Positions 7,526 to 13,595 of a DNA stretch of 38,280 bases are shown one piece after another. The DNA is from an uncultured beta proteobacterium (GTDB lineage: Bacteria > Pseudomonadota > Gammaproteobacteria > Burkholderiales > Burkholderiaceae_C). Within the stretch, counting starts at the first letter, position 1. Each line of letters starts with the position of its first letter. A model generated the notes under the pieces. That model was not told the origin of the DNA, did no database searches, and was given only the letters and a program-made list of their open reading frames with translations. A program made the position numbers and the translations under genes. Location: contig CAIXNB010000167.1 in the NCBI GenBank assembly GCA_903920695.1, forward strand, positions 1 through 38,280, in the 5' to 3' direction.

Positions 7526-9019
7526 TCAGCCAACGCGCACCGGCACAAAGATCTGGCTGCCATCGCGTTCGATCAGTAAGGCCACCGATTTATTCGACTT
7601 GGCGACGATGGCACGCACTTGGTCAATGCTGTCGATGGGCATGCCATTGACTGCAATCAGTACATCACCCGGCTGTACCCCGGCAGCAGCCGACGGGCCG
7701 CCAACGCCTTCGATCAGCAAGCCGCGTGTCACTCCGGTCTCATGCTTTTCCTGTGGCTGCAGCGCGCGCAAAGCCAGACCGAGTTTGCCCTTGTCGACAC
7801 CCTTGTCTGCCATGGCAAGCTTCTCGCCCTTGTCGCCAGCGTTGCCGAGCGTCGCCGAGATTTCCTCGCGCTTGCCCTGACGCCAGATTTCAAGACTCAC
7901 TTTTTCCCCTGGCGCGGCGTTGCCGATCAGCGAAGGCAGGTCACCCGATGTGATGATGGGCTGCCCGTTGACTTTGCGGATCACATCACCGCTCTTGAGG
8001 CCGGCCATGTCCGCAGGCCCGCCTTTATCAACCGAGGACACCAGCGCACCTTCGGGCTTGTCGAGCTTGAACGCGTCTGCAAAACTCTGGTTCACCTCCT
8101 GGATCGCGACACCGAGCCGCGCATGGCTGGCCTTGCCGGTTGTGATGATCTGGTCCTTGACCTTGGTTGCCATTTCAATCGGAATCGCAAACGACAGGCC
8201 CTGATAGCCACCCGTGCGGCTGTAAATCTGCGAGTTGATGCCGACCACTTCGCCACGCGCGTTGAACAGCGGCCCTCCGGAATTTCCCGGATTCACCGCG
8301 ACGTCAGTCTGAATAAAGGGCACGAACCCATCGTCCGGCAGGGATCGCCCTTTGGCGCTCACGACGCCAGCGGTCACGCTGTTCTCGAAGCCGAACGGCG
8401 AGCCAATGGCCAGCACCCATTCGCCCACTTTCAAACTGCGCGTATTGCCCAGCGGAACAACCGGCAGCCCACTGGCATCAATCTTGAGCACGGCGATATC
8501 GGTCTTCATGTCCGTGCCCAGAACCTTGGCCCGAAACTCGCGATGATCCGTCAGTTTGACCATCACCTCCTTGGCGTCGCTCACAACATGGGCGTTGGTG
8601 AGGATGACGCCGTTGGCGCTGACGATGAAACCCGAGCCCTGACCGTGCATAGGCATCTGGGATTGACCTGGGAAGCCACCGTTGGGTCCCTGAAAGTGCC
8701 GGAAGAACTGGAACAATGGATCACTCGGATCCATGCCGGGCACGCCGCGGTGTTGCGCAGCCCCACCTTCGCTGCCATCCTCTGATGTATGGACCATGCC
8801 AGTGACACTGATGTTTACGACCGCAGGGCCGTTGCGTTCAACAATTTGTGAAAAATCAGGCACCGACACGACCGGTGCGAGGGCAGCCATAGTGGGAGCA
8901 GGCGGCGTGGAAGCGTGGGCGCGCGAGAAGCTCACAGTGCCAACGCCCGCAGCCGCAATGATGGCAGCGGATACGAGCGTCAAGGCGATGCGCCGAGGTG
9001 TGAAAAATTGAGCATTCAT
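7526..9019 (-). CDS. DegP/MucD-type periplasmic serine endoprotease
   Basis: A 497-residue HtrA-family protease-chaperone. An N-terminal membrane/signal segment (about residues 11-35, ending RAHAS) sends it to the periplasm. The trypsin-like domain shows the triad His144 (TNAHVV), Asp174 (TDIAVL) and Ser247 (NPGNSGGPL). Two PDZ domains follow (around VSSVDKGGPADMAGLKSGD and LIEGVGGPSAAAGVQPGD). It degrades misfolded envelope proteins. The start is at 9019, with AAGGAA four bases upstream; the frame is open to 9052. That ribosome binding site and start lie in a perfect 11-bp inverted repeat with 9082-9092. It sits 119 bases after the kinase gene. Confidence 0.95.
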   Translation of the reverse strand: MNAQFFTPRRIALTLVSAAIIAAAGVGTVSFSRAHASTPPAPTMAALAPVVSVPDFSQIVERNGPAVVNISVTGMVHTSEDGSEGGAAQHRGVPGMDPSDPLFQFFRHFQGPNGGFPGQSQMPMHGQGSGFIVSANGVILTNAHVVSDAKEVMVKLTDHREFRAKVLGTDMKTDIAVLKIDASGLPVVPLGNTRSLKVGEWVLAIGSPFGFENSVTAGVVSAKGRSLPDDGFVPFIQTDVAVNPGNSGGPLFNARGEVVGINSQIYSRTGGYQGLSFAIPIEMATKVKDQIITTGKASHARLGVAIQEVNQSFADAFKLDKPEGALVSSVDKGGPADMAGLKSGDVIRKVNGQPIITSGDLPSLIGNAAPGEKVSLEIWRQGKREEISATLGNAGDKGEKLAMADKGVDKGKLGLALRALQPQEKHETGVTRGLLIEGVGGPSAAAGVQPGDVLIAVNGMPIDSIDQVRAIVAKSNKSVALLIERDGSQIFVPVRVG

Positions 9020-9092
9020 TTCAGTTCCTTTCAAGAGCTTGTGAAGAACCACTGCTGAATTATCAGAAGCTCAACTTAGACGGAACTGAAAT
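9018..9092 (-). promoter_or_regulatory. Nested inverted repeat covering the degP ribosome binding site and start
   Basis: Plus-strand ATTTCAGTTCC (9018-9028) and GGAACTGAAAT (9082-9092) are perfect reverse complements. In the minus-strand mRNA the 3' arm contains the Shine-Dalgarno GGAA and the first two bases of the start codon. Inside it a second 6-bp stem pairs 9035-9040 with 9067-9072 (GAGCTT/AAGCTC), and a 4-bp CTGA/TCAG hairpin closes the tip. Folded, this would hide the translation start. Regulation by temperature or stress is inference. Confidence 0.6.
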
Positions 9093-9138
9093 CAAGCCGT
9101 CGCTGCGGCGCCTGCGTTGCCGGGAAGATCGCAATGCC

Positions 9139-10473
9139 TTATTTGGCGCTTGCGAAAGTCACAGCGACACGAAGTCCGCCCAGGCTGGCGGACTCGCTCA
9201 GGGTCAACGTCGCGTGATGCAGTTCGGCAATCGTCTTGACGATGGCCAAGCCCAGCCCGCTGCCGTTTGCCTGCGCGCCCGCCACACGATAGAAGCGATC
9301 CAGAACACGTTCGCTGTCCTGCGTCGCAATGCTAGGGCCGCTGTCATCAACCGTCAGCAACGTTTTTCCATCGTCGCAGTGAATCGCGAGATTCACCGTG
9401 CCGCCCAGGGGTGTGTATTTGATGGCGTTATCGAGCAGATTGCGGATCAGGATGCGCAATGCCTCGTCATGTCCAGCCACCACGTTTTCATCGGCGTGAA
9501 CCAGGCCGAGATCGATTTGCCGGCTCATGGCCGCTGGCGTCATGTCGGCCAGCACGAGGCGGGCAAGCCGGGCCAGCTGAACCGGTTCAGCCTTCGCATC
9601 CGCAGCCGAAGTGGCTTGCTGGCGCGCCAGCACTAGGAGCTGCTCGACCAGCCGGGTGGCGCGATCGATGCCGGCACTGAGCCGGTTGACCGAGAGTTCG
9701 CGCGCACCATCATCCGCTGCGCGGCGCAGACCCTGAACTTGCAGCTTCAGGGCGGCCAGTGGTGAGCGCAATTCGTGTGCTGCGTCTGCGACAAAATTCT
9801 TTTGCGCATCGAAGGCCTGTTGCACACGGGCGAACAGCAGGTTCAACTCCTGGACCAGTGGCCGGATCTCATCCGGGAGATCGGCTTCATTGAGCTCACT
9901 GAGCTCATCGGCCTGACGCGCCGCGATTTGCCGCTGCACGCGCGCGACGGGCGCCAGTGACGCGCTGACCACCCACCAGACCAACAGCATCAGGATCGGC
10001 ACCAGCAGGATGATCGGGCTGACGGTGCGCAATGCCAGCGTGCTGGCCATTTGCCGGCGCGCCGCAAGATCTTGCGCCAACTGAATGACCTGCGAGCCGG
10101 TTGCCACCGAGAACAGGCGGTAGGTCGTCCCTCGGGCCTCCACGTTGGAGAATCCAAGCACCGCGCGCTGCGGTAACTCGGCCCGGCCGGTTGACTGGAA
10201 CACATTGGAGCCGTCTGTGGTCCAGACCTGGACCACGAAATCGAAGTTGTCTTCGTCTGGCGCCGCAGTCCGGTCATTGAGTCCACTGCCCACCGGCAGG
10301 CCGGGCCGCAGGGAGAGCGCCATTTGCTGCATCTGGTGGTCGAAGATGTCGTCGGTCTCGGCCAAGGCGGTGCGATAGGCGATCAGGGCCTGGGCGCCTG
10401 CCGTCAGGATGACCGCGACCAGCAGAAACCACAGCAGCCTGGCGCGCAGCGAATGTGACAGGACACGATTCAT
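9139..10473 (-). CDS. Two-component sensor histidine kinase (QseC/TctE-like)
   Basis: A 444-residue membrane kinase. TM1 is at about 12-32, a periplasmic sensor region at about 35-148 and TM2 at about 150-171. These are followed by a HAMP-like linker and the dimerisation helix with the phospho-acceptor His233 in AAHELRSPLAALK. The ATPase part has the N box (RNLLDNAIKYTP), the G1 box (DDSGP) and the G2 box (GSGLGLAIVK). The family is the OmpR-paired QseC/TctE/PmrB group. Its start overlaps the response-regulator stop by four bases (ATGA), a sign of translational coupling. The stimulus is unknown; downstream degP and upstream Skp genes suggest an envelope signal. Confidence 0.93.
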   Translation of the reverse strand: MNRVLSHSLRARLLWFLLVAVILTAGAQALIAYRTALAETDDIFDHQMQQMALSLRPGLPVGSGLNDRTAAPDEDNFDFVVQVWTTDGSNVFQSTGRAELPQRAVLGFSNVEARGTTYRLFSVATGSQVIQLAQDLAARRQMASTLALRTVSPIILLVPILMLLVWWVVSASLAPVARVQRQIAARQADELSELNEADLPDEIRPLVQELNLLFARVQQAFDAQKNFVADAAHELRSPLAALKLQVQGLRRAADDGARELSVNRLSAGIDRATRLVEQLLVLARQQATSAADAKAEPVQLARLARLVLADMTPAAMSRQIDLGLVHADENVVAGHDEALRILIRNLLDNAIKYTPLGGTVNLAIHCDDGKTLLTVDDSGPSIATQDSERVLDRFYRVAGAQANGSGLGLAIVKTIAELHHATLTLSESASLGGLRVAVTFASAK

Positions 10474-11135
10474 GCTGTCCCCCTGGGCACCATGTAGCCG
10501 ACGCCGCGCACATTCTGGATCAGGTTCGTGCCCAGCTTCTTGCGCAGACCGTAGATATAGACCTCCACCGCATTGCTGCTGACATCATCCTTCCAGCTGA
10601 AGAGCTTCTCTTCGAGCTGCTTGCGGGACAGCACCATGCCCGGGCGTGCCATCAACAACTCCAGCACAGCCCATTCGCGCGCCGACAGCACGACGGGCTG
10701 GCCGCTCACCATCACTTCGCGCGTGACCGGGTCGATGCTGACGTCCATGTGTTCGTAGACCGGCTCTGCCCGGCCGGCGGCGCGACGTATCAGCGCGCGG
10801 ATACGGGCCAGCAGTTCATCGAGCTCATAGGGCTTGACGATGTAGTCGTCGGCGCCCATGTCGAGACCCTCGACCCGCTGCGGCACGGCGTCGCGGGCGG
10901 TTGCGATGAGCACGGGTGTGCGGTTCTTGCGTGAGCGCAGCTTGTGCAGGACGGCCAGTCCGTCGCGCCGCGGCAGCCCGAGATCGAGCAGCACAAGGTC
11001 GTAGGTCTGCGTTTCGAGTGCCGTATCAGCCATCTCGCCATCCTTGACCCAATCGACCGCGTAGCCCTCGCCCCGGAGCAAATCCAGAACGGATTCCCCG
11101 ATCATCAAGTCGTCTTCCACCAGCAACAATCGCAT
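10470..11135 (-). CDS. OmpR-family response regulator (QseB/TctD-like)
   Basis: A 221-residue regulator with a receiver domain and a winged-helix DNA-binding domain. The receiver has the acidic pocket (LVEDD), phospho-acceptor Asp51 in LVLLDLGLP, and Lys in YIVKPYEL. The C-terminal domain shows LSAREWAVLELLMARPG and the recognition region SNAVEVYIYGLRKKL, ending RGVGYMV. The frame can be extended to a TTG at 11153, but the ATG at 11135 (MRLLLVEDD) is the family start, with GGAAAA upstream. It is paired with the kinase by a four-base overlap. The Skp-like gene lies 52 bases upstream on the same strand, so all three may be co-transcribed. Confidence 0.93.
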   Translation of the reverse strand: MRLLLVEDDLMIGESVLDLLRGEGYAVDWVKDGEMADTALETQTYDLVLLDLGLPRRDGLAVLHKLRSRKNRTPVLIATARDAVPQRVEGLDMGADDYIVKPYELDELLARIRALIRRAAGRAEPVYEHMDVSIDPVTREVMVSGQPVVLSAREWAVLELLMARPGMVLSRKQLEEKLFSWKDDVSSNAVEVYIYGLRKKLGTNLIQNVRGVGYMVPRGTA

Positions 11136-11187
11136 CGGTGTATTTTCCGCCAAGGTGGTTCGCTACGGGCCGTCGGGCGTAATTGGG

Positions 11188-11712
11188 CTACTGCGCGCTG
11201 GTTTTTTGTGCATTCAAGACCGCGAGGACCTTGTCGGTGATGTCGTATTTCGGATTGATATAGACCGCATCCTGCACCACGACATCATATTTCTCGGTCT
11301 CGGCCACTTGCTTGACGACCCGATTTGCATTGGCAAGCAGTTGTTGCCATTCCTCGTTTTTGCGGGCGTTCAGATCTTCCGGAAATGCGCGGCGCTTTCG
11401 CTGCAGTTCACGATCCTGCTCCGCCAAGGATTTTTGGCGGCTGACCTGCTGTGTCTGCGAAAGCGTAGGCGCTTCAACTTGAAACTTTTCGATCGAGGTC
11501 TTCAGATCGAGGGCCTGACTCGTCAGCTCCCGGTCGCGCGCGGTGAAGTCCTTCTCGATTCTGGCTTGGGCTTCCTTGGCGCTGGTGGCTTCCTTCAGGA
11601 TCCGGTCCGTTCTGACAAAGCCGATCTGAAACGCCTGTGCCTGAACTTGGGCGCCAATGAAGAGACTGACAAAGAGGATGCCAGAGCAGAGTGGGTGAAA
11701 AGTCTTGTTCAT
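11188..11712 (-). CDS. Skp/OmpH-family periplasmic chaperone
   Basis: A 174-residue protein with a signal peptide (MNKTFHPLCSGILFVSLFIG, cut near AQVQAQA). The Skp opening strand QIGFVRTDRILKEATSAKEA is followed by a long charged coiled coil (about residues 45-130, rich in Glu, Gln, Lys and Arg), then a closing YDVVVQDAVYINPKYDITDKVL. Skp holds unfolded outer-membrane proteins in the periplasm on their way to the Bam complex. The usual neighbours bamA and lpxD are absent, so this may be a second copy or a relocated gene. AAGGAAG lies about 12 bases before the ATG. It is the first gene of the run into the two-component system. Confidence 0.88.
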   Translation of the reverse strand: MNKTFHPLCSGILFVSLFIGAQVQAQAFQIGFVRTDRILKEATSAKEAQARIEKDFTARDRELTSQALDLKTSIEKFQVEAPTLSQTQQVSRQKSLAEQDRELQRKRRAFPEDLNARKNEEWQQLLANANRVVKQVAETEKYDVVVQDAVYINPKYDITDKVLAVLNAQKTSAQ

Positions 11713-11771
11713 GTCATGTGGTTCTTCCTTGGTTGGCCTGCGGCATATTGACTAAAGTGATGAATCCTGAA

Positions 11772-12442
11772 TCACGCGGTTGATCGTCCAGGCCTCGGCG
11801 GCGCGGGATGGGTCACCAGTCGACGTATTCTCAAAGCGTCTGAGCGGCTGGAAGGGCCCCCGTTTGTATTGAGCAAAACCAGGGTGACCTTGTGTCCCGC
11901 CTGCTTGATTCGCATGATCAGGCAATGGCCGGCCGCGTTGGTGAAGCCGGTTTTTGACAGCAGGATGGACCCCCCCTTGTTGCCAACCAGATGGTGGGTG
12001 TTGTGAAAAGTGACAGTTCGGCCATGAGCTTTTCGTTCACTGCAATGATGAAGGCAGGATAGCCGCCACGGTACGTTCGCGCCAGGGCTGCAGCCGCCCG
12101 GTTGTCCGAAGACATCAAGGCCAGCTGAAACGCTTCGCGGCGCGTCAGTGTGGCTCCGACAGGCACGTGCGACCGGCTGTGCTTGAGCGCGTCCATGTCG
12201 GTTGTGCCAATCAATATCTTCTCGTTCATGTCGGGCTTGCTGTCGAGTATGACCATGGCTGTCAACAATTTGGTCAGTGACGCAATCGGCACGGCCACAT
12301 CGGCATTCTTCGCAAATAGCACCTGCCCGGCCTGATCACTCACCACAATGACATGCTGGGCGTTGAGCTTCAGGGCATATCCGTTTACCGACACGGTGAT
12401 GGCTAGGCAAATGGCCAGGAACTTGAGAAATCTGACGGTCAT
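11772..12442 (-). pseudogene. PBP7-type D-alanyl-D-alanine endopeptidase, internally deleted and frameshifted
   Basis: The 5' part encodes a signal peptide (MTVRFLKFLAICLAITVSVN), then the SxxK motif IASLTKLLTAMVILD and the SxN motif SSDNRAAAALA of penicillin-binding peptidases. After VNEKLMAELSL the open frame turns to nonsense and stops at 11918. Another frame from about 12010 encodes HNTHHLVG, the KTG motif (LLSKTGFTNAAGHCLIM) and TLVLLNTNGGPSSRSDALRIR, and stops at 11774-11772. Roughly 50-60 residues normally found between these parts, including the FVEPTGL segment, are missing. So the gene lost an internal piece and its frame. The ATG at 12457 is an alternative start. Confidence 0.8.
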
Positions 12443-12514
12443 ATGGGCTGCAAACATTGAAACAAGGAATGATCCAGTTTCCGCAGGAATGGATGCTGGT
12501 TGAAATTGTGTGTC

Positions 12515-12668
12515 GCAAGACTTAGATGAAACTGAAAGCGCCTCGCCGTGGCGGCCGTTCATCGGCATTCGGATCATCTTCCATCCAAACATCTAACCCG
12601 ACCGACAGGCTGGCAGCGCGGCCATGTCTTGCGTGTCACCGTGCTTTTCAGTTTCGCCTAAGTCTTGC
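12515..12668. repeat. 25-bp inverted repeat flanking 103 bp (possible small mobile element or paired operators)
   Basis: The left arm at 12515-12539 (GCAAGACTTAG then GAAACTGAAAGC) is nearly identical to the reverse complement of the right arm at 12643-12668. Only two central bases and one extra A differ. The arms lie in the divergent spacer between the PBP7 remnant and the OmpA lipoprotein gene. No obvious target-site duplication flanks them. A further GTCTTGC copy at 12626 repeats the arm core. Confidence 0.55.
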
Positions 12669-12674
12669 ACGCAA

Positions 12675-12728
12675 GAATTCAGGCAATAGGAAGACTTGTT
12701 CTTTCGAAACGTTCCTATTGGAGAATTC
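12675..12728 (+). promoter_or_regulatory. Leader hairpin over the OmpA-lipoprotein ribosome binding site
   Basis: CAATAGGAA (12684-12692) and TTCCTATTG (12712-12720) pair perfectly. Outside them GAATTC at 12675 and at 12723 also pair, leaving a small internal loop. The loop end contains TTTCGAAA. The Shine-Dalgarno GGAG (12720-12723) lies in the right arm between the two stems, two to three bases before ATTCAA and the ATG at 12731. The structure could limit translation; this is inference. Confidence 0.55.
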
Positions 12729-12730
12729 AA

Positions 12731-13282
12731 ATGTCTGTTCAAGTTCGCACTAGTCTTGTTGCAGCTGTGCTGGCGTCCGCTTTTCTTGCGGCCTGCAGCA
12801 GCACGCCTCCCGTTTCGCCGGTGACCGCCGCAGCCAGCCCGCCAAGCGCCCCGACTGCGACCAGTCCGAACGTGAGTCAGCCCGCAGCAGTGACGCCCAA
12901 GCCGGTCACCCAGCTCCTGCCGTACCTTGATCCACTCAATCCGCTGTACAAGGAGCGCAGTGTCTATTTCGATTTTGACCAGGCCGTGCTCAAACCTGCA
13001 GCCAGACCGCTCATCGAATTGCACGGGAAATACCTTGCATCTCATCCATCGGTTTCCATCAAGATTGAAGGCAATACAGATGAACTCGGCGGTGCCGAGT
13101 ACAACCTTGCGCTCGGTCAGAAGCGGGCGCAGGCCGTCCTCAAGTCGCTGAAGCTCTTTGGCGTGAAGGACACGCAGATGGAAGCGGTCAGCTTTGGTGA
13201 AGAAAAGCCAAGAGCCATGGGTCACGATGAGGTGGCCAATGAACAGAACAGGCGCGCTGATTTGGATTACCCTGCCAAGTAA
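12731..13282 (+). CDS. OmpA-family (Pal-like) outer-membrane lipoprotein
   Basis: A 183-residue lipoprotein. The signal peptide ends in the lipobox LAAC, with Cys22 as the lipidated residue. A proline/alanine-rich linker (about residues 25-65) leads to an OmpA C-terminal domain: SVYFDFDQAVLKPAARP, IKIEGNTDELGGAEYN and LGQKRAQAV, ending EQNRRADLDY, which bind peptidoglycan through the Asp and Arg positions. The start at 12731 is set by TTGGAG just upstream; the frame runs open to 12665. It is not next to tolA/tolB, so it is a Pal relative rather than the Tol-Pal member itself. It is divergent from the PBP7 remnant. Confidence 0.9.
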   Translation: MSVQVRTSLVAAVLASAFLAACSSTPPVSPVTAAASPPSAPTATSPNVSQPAAVTPKPVTQLLPYLDPLNPLYKERSVYFDFDQAVLKPAARPLIELHGKYLASHPSVSIKIEGNTDELGGAEYNLALGQKRAQAVLKSLKLFGVKDTQMEAVSFGEEKPRAMGHDEVANEQNRRADLDYPAK

Positions 13283-13595
13283 TCCTCTGCCCGACTCCAT
13301 TTGAGGACGCCTTGCTCTGAACAAGGGGTAGTGCCTCGCTTGACGGCGCATGGAACGACTTCGCCGTACGCTGCGCTGTTGACGACCAATCGGGAAAATT
13401 GATTGTCGAAGTTCGATGAGTGCTTCCCGGTTTTTAGGCTCTGCCACGAACGGCTGGTTCCGGGAAAATCGTAGGTCAGCTTTCAACTTGCCGCTGGTTT
13501 CACATGGTTTCGGCGGATGACTGGAATGTGTTTCGAGTGACCCTTCATCGCCCCGGTATTGCAGCAGCCCGTTCTTGATCAGGGCCGCCGCCGCA
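13283..13595. other. Intergenic region with three hairpins, no convincing gene
   Basis: This 313-base gap holds three inverted repeats: ACGGCG/CGCCGT (13343-13367), CGAC(C)AATC/GATTGTCG (13383-13408) and TTCCCGG/CCGGGAA (13424-13466). CGGGAAAAT occurs twice as a direct repeat. Open frames cross it but look like chance. It may be a decayed repeat element or an unknown RNA. I see no promoter or terminator with confidence. Confidence 0.35.

Noticed and set aside
12593..13486. 297-codon minus-strand open frame
   Set aside because: Most of it is antisense to the OmpA lipoprotein gene. The part in the gap shows no recognisable domain.
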